Shown piece by piece: positions 1 through 8,430 of a stretch of DNA of 25,385 nt. Made by a program: the position numbers and the translations under genes. Position 1 is the first letter of the stretch. Each line of letters starts with the position of its first letter. The notes beneath the pieces are model-generated. The model searched no databases, had not been told where the DNA came from, and was given only the letters and a program-made list of their open reading frames with translations. The DNA is from JBEBVQ01 sp964636205 (GTDB lineage Bacteria; Bacteroidota; Bacteroidia; Chitinophagales; Chitinophagaceae), in the NCBI GenBank assembly GCA_964636205.1, contig CAZWPF010000039.1, positions 1-25,385 on the forward strand, given 5' to 3'.

Positions 1-56
1 CGATGAGCTCGCTTCGCTCGGTTGCATCAAGGCAAAAGAACAGAATGAATCCTACA

Positions 57-86
57 TCCTCGACGTACGAAGCCTTCGGCTGTGCG
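57..86. repeat. Dispersed 30-bp repeat, left copy
   Basis: These 30 bases match 25335-25364 in the same orientation with a single mismatch (position 66, A here, G there). The core contains the small palindrome AGCC-TTC-GGCT. It lies downstream of the lipase-like gene, which runs on the minus strand. No reading frame in 1-129 looks like a gene. The family of the repeat is not recognised. Confidence 0.75.
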
Positions 87-87
87 G

Positions 88-106
88 TTTCCGGCATCAC
101 CGGAAA
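88..106. repeat. Palindrome next to left repeat copy
   Basis: Perfect inverted repeat with 7-bp arms (TTTCCGG and CCGGAAA) around a 5-nt loop. It sits one base after the 30-bp repeat core. The right-hand repeat copy is followed by a different palindrome. There is no clear T-tract for the lipase transcript, so terminator function is uncertain. Confidence 0.6.
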
Positions 107-129
107 TTGTTGAGATTGGTTCTATGACA

Positions 130-1215
130 TTAGTCCGACAGGCGGTTGGCTAAAAATAGATAGGGCTGGTGCATATGATGAACAAACGCATTGTTGGCGT
201 CATCGGGAAACTGATCGTAATATTCTGCGTCAGCATATAAGATGACCAGATTGCCGGTGCGCACATAGTAGCTACTATTATAATAATCAGGTGCATCCCA
301 ACCATCTAAGGATTTTTTAATCAACCCCGACGTATAATTACCAAGATATTTTTGAATGTTTTTCTGAGCCCGCCGAGTCGGCTTGTCCAACTGATTGTAC
401 ATCCTCACCAAAGCAATATTCGCAGGAAATTTCATTTTTCTTAACCTCTTCTTCGCCCCGATAAAGGGATTCACTTTAGCCATATCATCCAGCGTCTGAA
501 CAGTTAAAGGAACCTCCGGCACCCAATCGGCCGAATTGATCACATTAAACGCCCAACCACCTTCCGTTAACTTTTCATATGTATAGGCAAATTGCAGATT
601 ACCCGGTTTAGGAGCTGCACTGCAATAGGTTTTGAATCGAATGTCAGAAGGCAAATCTTGGTGAATTTGGCGGTGTCGCAAATAAGCAGTGAGCAGGTAA
701 GCAATAGCACCCCCCTGACTATGACCGGTGATAATAAAATCGCGAATGCCTACGCTATAACAAGAATCAATCTTTCGGTTGATATCCGCAGCCATAAACC
801 CTGTACTTAGTAACCATCCGGCATGGACAGCTGCCCTGGGATCATCGGAACAACGATATACAAAACTATCCCTGCCATTGAGTTGGATCACACCTTTGGC
901 GGGTATCATGGCAGCATAAAAATTGGCTAACCAACTGATCGTATTGGCGGTTGTGCCCCGTATGCTGATCACTGCCGGCCTATCCCTTCCCAACCATAGG
1001 TCCCATCGATTGTCCAAACCCAGAATTTCAGAACGATAGACATGTTCATATCCTTCGGGAACCGGCAAATCTTTATAATAGGTGCTACTTCCAAACCGGG
1101 CCGAAATCGCGGCTAATCGAATGTATTCTTTTTTGTCAAAGCCGGGTTGCAAAGGTTGTCCCTCGCATATAAAGCACCCTAGCAAAGTTGCCAAAGTGAT
1201 GAAAAATCTTATCAT
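130..1215 (-). CDS. Secreted class 3 lipase-like alpha/beta hydrolase
   Basis: A 361-residue hydrolase of the lipase (class 3) type, probably acting on ester bonds of lipids outside the cytoplasm; the real substrate is not evident. The first ~20 residues form a signal peptide (MIRFF then a hydrophobic stretch). C14 in 'LLGC' could be a lipobox, so a lipoprotein is possible. The nucleophile elbow reads GHSQGG (S166), with Gln where class 3 lipases usually have Leu. The 'RGT' at 86-88 fits the oxyanion loop. D230 in 'NSADWVPE' and H349 in 'HHMHQPY' complete a plausible triad, although the ~120-residue gap between them implies an insertion, probably the basic stretch around 255-305. The gene diverges from pyc, with 177 bp between them. 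Assignment to the fold is fairly sure; substrate is unknown. Confidence 0.75.
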   Translation of the reverse strand: MIRFFITLATLLGCFICEGQPLQPGFDKKEYIRLAAISARFGSSTYYKDLPVPEGYEHVYRSEILGLDNRWDLWLGRDRPAVISIRGTTANTISWLANFYAAMIPAKGVIQLNGRDSFVYRCSDDPRAAVHAGWLLSTGFMAADINRKIDSCYSVGIRDFIITGHSQGGAIAYLLTAYLRHRQIHQDLPSDIRFKTYCSAAPKPGNLQFAYTYEKLTEGGWAFNVINSADWVPEVPLTVQTLDDMAKVNPFIGAKKRLRKMKFPANIALVRMYNQLDKPTRRAQKNIQKYLGNYTSGLIKKSLDGWDAPDYYNSSYYVRTGNLVILYADAEYYDQFPDDANNAFVHHMHQPYLFLANRLSD

Positions 1216-1296
1216 AATAAGCGTGATCAGATAATTGTTTGAAAATAATCCTTTTTTGAATTCTGTTCGCCCTCAATAATTCGGTCGATATTTTAT

Positions 1297-1311
1297 AACC
1301 GGCTACCGGTT
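1297..1311. promoter_or_regulatory. Dyad upstream of pyruvate carboxylase
   Basis: Perfect dyad AACCGG-CTA-CCGGTT in the lipase/pyc divergent spacer, about 45 bp upstream of the expected pyc transcription start. It could be an operator. On the plus strand it is followed by a T-rich stretch, so a weak short terminator is the alternative. Confidence 0.25.
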
Positions 1312-1341
1312 TGTTTTCTTGATAAAGGGATCGGATATAAT

Positions 1342-1349
1342 TAACTTGC
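1342..1349 (+). promoter_or_regulatory. Candidate -7 box for pyc
   Basis: TAACTTGC resembles the Bacteroidota -7 element TAnnTTTG followed by C, with one T missing. It lies 44 nt before the pyc ATG. No clear -33 TTTG was seen, so this is tentative. Confidence 0.3.
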
Positions 1350-1392
1350 AGGCATCTTTTAAACCGACACGTAGTTATATCCCATATCATTC

Positions 1393-4300
1393 ATGCAGAT
1401 CAAAAAATTGCTTATTGCCAACCGCGGTGAAATCGCTATTCGGATTGCCCGCGCAGCTTCCGAACTCCATATTCGTACGGTGGCTATTTATACGTACGAG
1501 GATCGTTATTCCTTGCACCGATATAAGGCCGATGAAGCCTACCAAATAGGTGACGACAAGGAGCCACTCAAACCTTATCTGGACATGGACGCCATTATTT
1601 ATCTGGCGAAGTCATGCGGTGCGGACGCCATTCATCCGGGCTATGGTTTTCTTTCAGAAAATGCTCAGTTTGCCCGTAAGTGTGCAGCGCATAATATTAT
1701 TTTCGTTGGACCCTCACCGGAGGCAATGGCAGCATTGGGTGATAAGGTTACGGCAAAGGAAGTAGCAAAGGCGGCGGGTGTGCCGCTTATCGAAAGTAAT
1801 CTGGCACCCTTGGTTAATGAAGCAACAGCTTTGTCCGAAGCAACTCGGATCGGCTATCCCTTAATGCTTAAAGCAGCGGCCGGCGGTGGCGGTCGTGGTA
1901 TGCGTGTAGTGAGGAATGATGATGAGTTGAAAAAATCGTTTCGGGAAGCCCGAAGCGAGGCGAAAAATGCTTTTGGCGATGATACGGTATTCCTGGAGAA
2001 ATATGTAGAAAACCCTAAGCATATTGAAGTGCAGATCGCCGGCGACCACCATGGCAATCTGGTGCACCTGTATGAACGCGATTGCTCGGTTCAGCGTAGG
2101 TTCCAAAAGGTGGTGGAGATAGCTCCTTCGATGACGCTCTCACCGAACGCCAAGGAAAAATTATATAATTATGCCCTTAGAATTGGAGCTGCAGTCCGGT
2201 ATGATAACCTGGGTACTGTGGAATTTTTGGTGGATGGCAACGAGGAGATTTATTTTATTGAAGTAAATCCCCGAATTCAGGTAGAACATACCGTTACCGA
2301 GATGATTACCGGCACCGACCTGATCAAAACCCAGTTGTATATCGCTGCAGGTTACCAATTGCAAGATCCTGAAATAGATCTTGGCGATCAAGCCAGGATT
2401 CCTCAAATAGGCTTCGCTATCCAGTGTCGGATTACCACAGAAGATCCTACTAATGATTTCAAACCTGACTACGGCACATTAATTACTTATAGAAACGCAA
2501 CAGGGTTTGGGGTGCGGTTGGATGAGGGGAGTACTTACCCGGGGATGAAGATCAGTCCTTTCTTCGACTCGATGTTGGTAAAGGTAAGTACCCAGGCAAA
2601 GACTTTGCAGGAAGCAGCGATGAAGATGAACCGCGCTTTGAGGGAGTTCAGAATTCGTGGTGTTAAGAATAATATTCAGTTTCTCGAAAACCTGATCACC
2701 CATCCCAATTTCATGTCGGGTGGTGCTACAGTCAATTTTATCAAGGAACATCCCGAGTTGTTTCAGTTCTCTCGCCGTCAAGATAGGGGAACGCGTGTAC
2801 TTAATTTCCTGGCCGATGTAACCCTTAACGGGAATAAGGATGTTTCCTTGACTCAGCCGGTGCCGGAATTCGAAAAGGCAATAGTACCTGAGTTCGACAA
2901 GCAATCGCCATTTCCTAGGGGCACAAAGGATTTGCTCAATGAATTAGGTCCTGATGGTTTGGTTAACTGGTTAAAAGGCGAAAACCGAATTCAATATACG
3001 GATACAACGCTTCGGGATGCACACCAGAGTTTGTTGGCGACGAGGATGAGGACTTTTGATATGTTGCGGGTAGCGGAGGCTTTCGCAAAATCGCATCCTC
3101 AGACATTCAGTATGGAGGTGTGGGGTGGAGCTACATTCGACGTATGTATTCGGTTTTTGAAAGAAGATCCCTGGAAGCGATTGGAGGCATTGAGAAAGGC
3201 TGTGCCTAATATTCTATTGCAAATGCTGATCCGCGGAATGAATGGAGTTGGCTATGCAGCTTATCCGGACAACCTGATTGAGAAATTTGTTGCTAGTTCC
3301 TGGGAAAAGGGGATCGATATATTCAGAATATTCGATTCGCTCAACTGGATGGACAATGTAGCGCCTTGTATTGATATGGTGCGTAAGAAGACAGGTGGGA
3401 TTGCAGAGGGCGCGATCTGCTATACCGGAGATATTCTGGATCCCAAACGCACTAAGTATACGTTGGATTACTACGTAAGACTGGCGAAGGATATGGAAAA
3501 TGCGGGCGCGCATATTCTTGGAATCAAAGATATGTCGGGCTTGCTAAAGCCATACGCTGCCAAAGAATTAATTGGTGCGCTTAAGGATGCGGTGAATATC
3601 CCGATACATCTGCATACACATGATACTTCCTCCTTACAATCGGCCACCTATCTGATGGCAGTGGAGGCAGGAGTGGATGTGGTTGATTGCGCTTTGGGGG
3701 CGGTTTCCGGACTGACCTCTCAGCCTAATTTTAACGCAATTGTGGAGATGTTGAAGTTCCATGAGCGCTCCCTGCCTTATGATATCAGATCTCTGAATCA
3801 GTTCTCTGATTATTGGGAGACGGTTCGAACTTATTATTTCCCGTTTGAGTCGGGATTGAAGGCCAGTGCCGCGGATGTGTTTTCACATGAGATCCCCGGC
3901 GGACAGTATTCTAATCTGAAGCCGCAGGCTAAAGCTCTGGGTCTTGGCGACAAGTTTGATCAGATTAAGGATACATATGCCGTAGTTAATGATATGTTTG
4001 GAGATATTGTAAAGGTGACGCCAAGTTCAAAAGTTGTAGGCGATATGGCTCAATTTATGGTGGCCAACAACCTGACACGTGAAGATGTATTTTCAAGAGG
4101 AGCTATGTTATCCTTCCCGGAATCAGTGCAGCAGTTTTTCATGGGAGAACTGGGTCAGCCGGAGGGAGGATTTCCCAAAGAATTGCAGGCTATCATTCTA
4201 AAAGATAAAAAGCCGGTCACTGAGAGAGCGGGTAAACACATGCCACCGGTAGATTTTGAAAAGGAATTTGCAGCATTCCGGGAGCGTTTTGGTTCGGATT

Positions 4301-4833
4301 TGGCTATTACCGACTTTCTTTCGTTTAAATTATACCCGAAAGTATTTGAAGAAGGACTTCAATTCTGGCGGGAATATGGAGATGTTTCTGTCGTGCCGAC
4401 CCCCTTATTTTTCTATGGGATGAAGCAGGGCGAGGAGGTTACGATTGAAATTGATCGCGGAAAGACCTTGTTGATCAGATTGTTAAGTATCGGAGCGCCG
4501 GACGAAAATGGTAAGCGGGTAGTGTTCTTTAAATTGAACGGACAGACCCGGAATATTGAGGTTGCCGACAGGTCGATTAAGGTTGAGAAGCGAGAGCATC
4601 AAAAAGTCGATCCGGATAATGAAAAGCAAATAGGTGCACCACTTCAGGGAATGTTGTCTAAAGTATTGGTGAAGGCCGATGAGAAAGTGAATCGGAATCA
4701 GCCATTATTCGTGATCGAAGCCATGAAAATGGAAACGGTAATTACGGCGCCATTTGATGGAGTAGTGGCCAAAGTGGTGCTCGGTCAGGGTGAGTTGGTT
4801 AATACAAATGATCTCATAATTCAGTTTACGTAA
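1393..4833 (+). CDS. pyc: Pyruvate carboxylase
   Basis: Biotin-dependent enzyme converting pyruvate, bicarbonate and ATP to oxaloacetate, the main anaplerotic step; cytoplasmic. At 1146 residues it is the full single-chain form. Biotin carboxylase spans about 1-455, with the ATP-grasp Gly-rich loop (KAAAGGGGRG, near 159-168) and the 'EVNPRIQVEH' motif. The carboxyltransferase barrel spans about 525-800, with 'RDAHQS' (D542), the lysine that is carbamylated in the family (K712 in 'GIKDMSG') and the metal histidines of 'HLHTHD' (H741, H743). The C-terminal biotin carrier domain has the biotinylation site EAMKMET (K1112). All key residues are present. The start is supported by the N-terminal 'KKLLIANRGEIAIRIARA'. 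A weak terminator overlaps the stop codon, so the gene is probably transcribed alone. Confidence 0.97.
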   Translation: MQIKKLLIANRGEIAIRIARAASELHIRTVAIYTYEDRYSLHRYKADEAYQIGDDKEPLKPYLDMDAIIYLAKSCGADAIHPGYGFLSENAQFARKCAAHNIIFVGPSPEAMAALGDKVTAKEVAKAAGVPLIESNLAPLVNEATALSEATRIGYPLMLKAAAGGGGRGMRVVRNDDELKKSFREARSEAKNAFGDDTVFLEKYVENPKHIEVQIAGDHHGNLVHLYERDCSVQRRFQKVVEIAPSMTLSPNAKEKLYNYALRIGAAVRYDNLGTVEFLVDGNEEIYFIEVNPRIQVEHTVTEMITGTDLIKTQLYIAAGYQLQDPEIDLGDQARIPQIGFAIQCRITTEDPTNDFKPDYGTLITYRNATGFGVRLDEGSTYPGMKISPFFDSMLVKVSTQAKTLQEAAMKMNRALREFRIRGVKNNIQFLENLITHPNFMSGGATVNFIKEHPELFQFSRRQDRGTRVLNFLADVTLNGNKDVSLTQPVPEFEKAIVPEFDKQSPFPRGTKDLLNELGPDGLVNWLKGENRIQYTDTTLRDAHQSLLATRMRTFDMLRVAEAFAKSHPQTFSMEVWGGATFDVCIRFLKEDPWKRLEALRKAVPNILLQMLIRGMNGVGYAAYPDNLIEKFVASSWEKGIDIFRIFDSLNWMDNVAPCIDMVRKKTGGIAEGAICYTGDILDPKRTKYTLDYYVRLAKDMENAGAHILGIKDMSGLLKPYAAKELIGALKDAVNIPIHLHTHDTSSLQSATYLMAVEAGVDVVDCALGAVSGLTSQPNFNAIVEMLKFHERSLPYDIRSLNQFSDYWETVRTYYFPFESGLKASAADVFSHEIPGGQYSNLKPQAKALGLGDKFDQIKDTYAVVNDMFGDIVKVTPSSKVVGDMAQFMVANNLTREDVFSRGAMLSFPESVQQFFMGELGQPEGGFPKELQAIILKDKKPVTERAGKHMPPVDFEKEFAAFRERFGSDLAITDFLSFKLYPKVFEEGLQFWREYGDVSVVPTPLFFYGMKQGEEVTIEIDRGKTLLIRLLSIGAPDENGKRVVFFKLNGQTRNIEVADRSIKVEKREHQKVDPDNEKQIGAPLQGMLSKVLVKADEKVNRNQPLFVIEAMKMETVITAPFDGVVAKVVLGQGELVNTNDLIIQFT

Positions 4834-4853
4834 TGTTAACGAATTGTTTTTTT
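4818..4853 (+). terminator. Weak intrinsic terminator after pyc
   Basis: AT-rich hairpin pairing AATTC(a)GTT (4818-4826, one bulged A) with AACGAATT (4838-4845), followed by seven Ts at 4847-4853. The stem can extend by two further pairs. The pyc stop codon at 4831-4833 lies in the loop. Confidence 0.45.
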
Positions 4854-4859
4854 GAATAC

Positions 4860-4876
4860 TTGGCATAAAGATTGAT
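4860..4876 (+). promoter_or_regulatory. Possible sigma-54-like promoter of the lipocalin-like gene
   Basis: TTGGCAT and TTGAT are arranged as GG-N10-GA, close to the sigma-54 -24/-12 pattern GG-N10-GC; the -12 C is replaced by A. The site ends 24 nt before the ATG. A purine-rich GAGAGG (4880-4885) lies between and could serve as ribosome binding site. No TAnnTTTG box was found here. Confidence 0.3.
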
Positions 4877-4900
4877 CTAAGAGAGGAAAATTCAGCACGC

Positions 4901-5299
4901 ATGTCAATTAATATCAAGGGCGTCATTGCCATTTTGGGAGCAACCATTGTGTTGGCAAGTTGTACCGGACCTAAGCTCGCAGGTACTTGGCAAATAACCA
5001 ATTACGAAACAAAAGCAGGAGAGGGTCAGTACATCCGCCTATCCAATATAGGTAGCCTTAAGTTCAAGAAGAACAATACAGGTCAAAAGCAGATCAACTA
5101 TTCTGTAATGCAGCACAAGGTTGAGGACAACACTGAGTTTAAATGGGACGGTGGGGAGGAAACCATTACGATTTCCGGTAAGGGCAGCGAGCTGAATAAG
5201 ACCTGGATCATTGTTGAGAAAACCAAGAAATACCAAAAATGGAAATCTACGGATGGTGGTAGTACCGTTCAGATTTTGGAGTTGCAAAAGCAAAAATAA
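4901..5299 (+). CDS. Small lipocalin-like lipoprotein
   Basis: A 132-residue predicted lipoprotein. The signal peptide ends in the lipobox LASC, making C21 the lipidated residue. The mature protein starts with 'LAGTWQITNYE', the G-x-W strand typical of small Bacteroidota lipocalin-like (DUF) lipoproteins. The rest alternates polar and hydrophobic residues as expected for a beta-barrel ('GSLKFKKNNTG', 'EETITISGKGSELNKTWIIVEK'). Ligand and function are unknown. It follows pyc by 67 bp but has its own candidate promoter and ends at a strong terminator, so it is likely monocistronic. It is convergent with ndh. The fold is an inference from the motif and length. Confidence 0.7.
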   Translation: MSINIKGVIAILGATIVLASCTGPKLAGTWQITNYETKAGEGQYIRLSNIGSLKFKKNNTGQKQINYSVMQHKVEDNTEFKWDGGEETITISGKGSELNKTWIIVEKTKKYQKWKSTDGGSTVQILELQKQK

Positions 5300-5371
5300 T
5301 TATAGGGCGTCGACCTATGCGAGGGGCGCCGGATCTATTTATGTGAGGGGTTATGGGGAATTAACCAACGA

Positions 5372-5395
5372 GGGGGCTGTTTTCAGCCCCCTTTT
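5372..5395 (+). terminator. Strong intrinsic terminator of the lipocalin-like gene
   Basis: GGGGGCTG-TTTT-CAGCCCCC (8-bp perfect stem, 4-nt loop) followed by TTTT. It lies 72 bp after the lipoprotein stop. The hairpin includes the last codons and stop (5383-5385, minus strand) of the convergent ndh gene. The minus-strand reading lacks a downstream T-tract, so it serves mainly the plus strand. Confidence 0.8.
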
Positions 5396-6699
5396 CGATT
5401 TGTCATCAAAGTTGGATGGGTATCTCCGATCGCATGTTCGATATCCTTTCTGGTTGGGACAACGATTAATCGGAGTGTAGTATCGTTGGTGAAATAGGCA
5501 ATTGCCCAGTTGATAAAAATAAACAGTTTGTTTTTCACACTTAGGATCAGCATCAGATGGAGGAACATCCAAACCATCCAGGCGAAAAATCCTTGAAATT
5601 TGAAATTGGGCAGGTCGACTACAGCTTTTCTTTTACCCACGGTAGCCATGGTCCCAGGGTTTTTATACTTAAATGGTTGGAGTTCAGTATTGTCGTTGCG
5701 AATAAGTAACCGGAGATTTTTGGCCAGATTTTTAGCTTGGTTATTGGCCACATTGGCTAATTGCGGATGTCCCTTTGGCCATTCCGGAGTCTCCATATAG
5801 GCGATATCTCCAATGGCGAATACATTATTATATCCGGGAAGACGGCTAAATTCATCGACCTGGATTCGATTACCCCGCACGATTAAAGTTCCTGGCAAGC
5901 CTTCCGGCACATTACCTTTAACTCCGGCAGTCCATATTAATGTGCGGGTGGGGATAGACCGACCGTCTTTGAATCGCACTACCTTTCCATCGTAGTCTTC
6001 TACCAGCGTATTCATCCACATTTGGACGCCCATATCCCGGAGGTACTGACCGGATTTTTGTTGTGCTATATCGCTCATGGCTGCGAGAGTGGTGCCTTGT
6101 CCTTCTACCAGATGGATGTTGAGCCTTGAGAAATCCATGTCCGGATAATCTTTGGGCAGTATGTGTTTTTTTAGTTCTATTAATGATCCCGCCAGTTCCA
6201 CACCGGTAGGTCCGCCCCCGGCGATCACAATATTCATCAGACCTTCCAGTTCGTTCTCGTTGCAACTAAGTGCATCTTCGAAATTGAGTAAGATCCTATT
6301 GCGGAGAGAGATCGACTCGGCGGTGGATTTCATGGTATAAGCATGTCGGGCGATATTCTCGTTCCCGAAAAAGTTGGTGGTGCAACCCGTGGCTATTACC
6401 AGGAAATCGTAGGAGTATTGGCAGGCATCTGTAATTACTCGTTGTTGGTTTAAATCGATTTGTTCGATTTTGTTGACACGGACATGGATATTTTCTTTTC
6501 TTTGAAAGATTTTTCTCAATGGAAACGAAATTGAGCTAGGTTCGAGTCTTCCGGTGGCTACCTGATAGAACAGAGGTTGGAATTGGTGGAAATTGTATTG
6601 GTCGATCAGCGTGATGTCCAGATCTGCGCTACTGATACGCCTTGCTAGCTGAAGACCGGCGAAACCCGCCCCCAGAATGACTACCTTTTTTTTGGCCAT
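5383..6699 (-). CDS. ndh: Type II NADH dehydrogenase (NDH-2)
   Basis: FAD-dependent, non-proton-pumping NADH:quinone oxidoreductase on the inner face of the cytoplasmic membrane. The 438-residue protein shows the FAD-binding GAGFAG (10-15) right after the first strand, the second dinucleotide motif GGGPTG (161-166) for NAD(H), and the conserved 'NNVFAIGD' FAD segment. The C-terminal quarter has a hydrophobic stretch ('FFAWMVWMFLHLMLIL', then 'FIFINWAIAYF') that anchors the protein to the membrane, typical of this family. It lies behind rny on the same strand, but a perfect inverted repeat in the 147-bp gap makes separate transcription likely. The last codons double as the stem of the opposite gene's terminator. 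Confidence 0.93.
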   Translation of the reverse strand: MAKKKVVILGAGFAGLQLARRISSADLDITLIDQYNFHQFQPLFYQVATGRLEPSSISFPLRKIFQRKENIHVRVNKIEQIDLNQQRVITDACQYSYDFLVIATGCTTNFFGNENIARHAYTMKSTAESISLRNRILLNFEDALSCNENELEGLMNIVIAGGGPTGVELAGSLIELKKHILPKDYPDMDFSRLNIHLVEGQGTTLAAMSDIAQQKSGQYLRDMGVQMWMNTLVEDYDGKVVRFKDGRSIPTRTLIWTAGVKGNVPEGLPGTLIVRGNRIQVDEFSRLPGYNNVFAIGDIAYMETPEWPKGHPQLANVANNQAKNLAKNLRLLIRNDNTELQPFKYKNPGTMATVGKRKAVVDLPNFKFQGFFAWMVWMFLHLMLILSVKNKLFIFINWAIAYFTNDTTLRLIVVPTRKDIEHAIGDTHPTLMTNRKGG

Positions 6700-6789
6700 A
6701 CCCTCGAATTTATATCATAAAGCTACGTCAGATAACTGAATATACCAGAATCATGCCGAGGGCTTTGGTGAGATTTAATAGGGCAGTGC

Positions 6790-6830
6790 TACATCAAAAA
6801 GGGTCGGAATTTCCGACCCTTTTTGATGTA
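6790..6830 (-). terminator. Long perfect inverted repeat, terminator of rny
   Basis: Perfect inverted repeat with 20-bp arms (6790-6809 and 6811-6830) around one base. The GGGTCGGAA/TTCCGACCC core is flanked by A5 and T5 tracts, so it is an intrinsic terminator in both directions. It begins 16 bp beyond the rny stop on the minus strand and upstream of ndh. Confidence 0.85.
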
Positions 6831-6846
6831 TTTGATTGCAGGATAA

Positions 6847-8430
6847 TTACCTGGCGATGTTCACTGCTCTGAGTTCGCGGATAACGGTAACCTTGATCTG
6901 TCCGGGATATTGCATTTCCTTTTGGATTTTATCTGCGATATCGAACGAGAGGCGATCACTATCGGCATCGGAAACTTTTTCAGCTTCTACGATCACTCTC
7001 AATTCACGACCGGCTTGGATGGCATATGCTTTTTCAACGCCATCGTAGGCCATTGCCAGATTTTCCAGGTCTTTGATTCTTTGCAGATAGCTCTGCATCA
7101 TTTCTCTTCTAGCACCCGGGCGAGCACCGCTTATGGCGTCGCATGCCTGCACGATTGGGGAGATGATATAAGTCATTTCCATTTCGTCGTGGTGTGCTCC
7201 TACTGCGTTGATAACTGCAGGGTGTTCACCGCATTTTTCGGTAAGTTTAGCACCTAGCAATGCGTGGCTCAGTTCAGTTTCCTCATCGGGTACTTTTCCG
7301 ATATCGTGCAGTAAGCCGGCACGTTTTGCAAGTTTTACAACTTTTTGACCTAATCCTAGTTCTGCTGCCATAATTGCGCAGAGGTTAGCTGTTTCTTTGG
7401 AGTGCATCAGCAGGTTTTGACCGTATGAAGAGCGGAATCTCATTTTACCCACCATTCTTACCAAGTCTTTATGCAGACCGTGGATGCCGAGTTCGATAAT
7501 GGTTCTTTCTCCGATTTCCATTACCTGTTCTTCGAGTTGTTTTTTAGTTTTTTCAACTACCTCTTCAATTCTGGCCGGGTGGATCCGTCCGTCTTGCACC
7601 AGGCGCTGGAGTGACAGGCGTGCGATTTCTCTGCGGAGGGGATCAAAGCAGCTCAGGATGATGGCTTCCGGAGTATCGTCGATAATCAGGTCGACTCCGG
7701 TTGCTGCTTCCAGGGCTCGGATATTTCGACCTTCGCGACCGATGATTTGACCTTTGATTTCGTCACTTTCCAGGTTGAATACGGTGATTGCGTTCTCGAT
7801 TGTTTGTTCGGCCGCAGTTCTTTGAATTGTTTGGATAATGATCTTTTTCGCTTCTTTCGATGCGTTCAATTTGGCTTCTTCCATGATCTCTTTAACATGA
7901 GCCATGGCTTCGGTCCGTGTTTCATTTTTGATCACTTCCAGCAATTCAGCTTTAGCTTCTTCAGCGCTCAGGCCGGAAACTTTCTCGAGTCGTCTGATGT
8001 GTTCTTCCTGGTGTTTTTCTAATTCAGCTCTTCTGATGCTAACTACTTCCAGTTGTTTTTCTAAATTCTCTTTGAGTTTTTCGTTTTCCTGCAATTGTTT
8101 TTGCAATTGCGCTTGTTTATCGTTCAGGGATTGTTGTTGCTGCTTGATTCGATTTTCGGATTCAGCAATTTTTTGATTCCTAACGAGTACTTCTTTTTCG
8201 TGTGTACTTTTTAACTGGAGAAAATGTTCTTTTGCTTCGAGTTTTTTCTTTTCTTTTATAGTGTCTGCATGCGCGGTAGCGTCTTCGATGATTTTTTTAG
8301 CCTGTCTTTCTGCTTCTTCAACCTGAATTTTGGTGTTTTTTGCAAAAATGATTTTGCCTAGAAAAATCCCTATAAGTATCGCTGCCACGGCGATAGTGGC
8401 AACAAGAGTCATATCCATAGTATTTATCAA
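6847..8430 (-). CDS. rny: Ribonuclease Y
   Basis: Membrane-anchored endoribonuclease that starts mRNA decay. The 527-residue protein has the full family layout. An N-terminal transmembrane helix lies at about 8-30. A long charged coiled coil covers about 33-215 (repeated E/K/Q heptads). A KH domain follows with 'IIGREGRN' (229-236). The HD phosphohydrolase domain shows 'LMHSKE' (H343) and the metal-binding HD pair (H375-D376) in 'LLHDIGK'. The C-terminus 'QYPGQIKVTVIRELRAVNIAR' is nearly invariant in the family. The first ATG gives MINTMDM; starts at residue 5 or 7 would also leave the anchor intact. It is divergent from hpd across 257 bp. Confidence 0.96.
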   Translation of the reverse strand: MINTMDMTLVATIAVAAILIGIFLGKIIFAKNTKIQVEEAERQAKKIIEDATAHADTIKEKKKLEAKEHFLQLKSTHEKEVLVRNQKIAESENRIKQQQQSLNDKQAQLQKQLQENEKLKENLEKQLEVVSIRRAELEKHQEEHIRRLEKVSGLSAEEAKAELLEVIKNETRTEAMAHVKEIMEEAKLNASKEAKKIIIQTIQRTAAEQTIENAITVFNLESDEIKGQIIGREGRNIRALEAATGVDLIIDDTPEAIILSCFDPLRREIARLSLQRLVQDGRIHPARIEEVVEKTKKQLEEQVMEIGERTIIELGIHGLHKDLVRMVGKMRFRSSYGQNLLMHSKETANLCAIMAAELGLGQKVVKLAKRAGLLHDIGKVPDEETELSHALLGAKLTEKCGEHPAVINAVGAHHDEMEMTYIISPIVQACDAISGARPGARREMMQSYLQRIKDLENLAMAYDGVEKAYAIQAGRELRVIVEAEKVSDADSDRLSFDIADKIQKEMQYPGQIKVTVIRELRAVNIAR

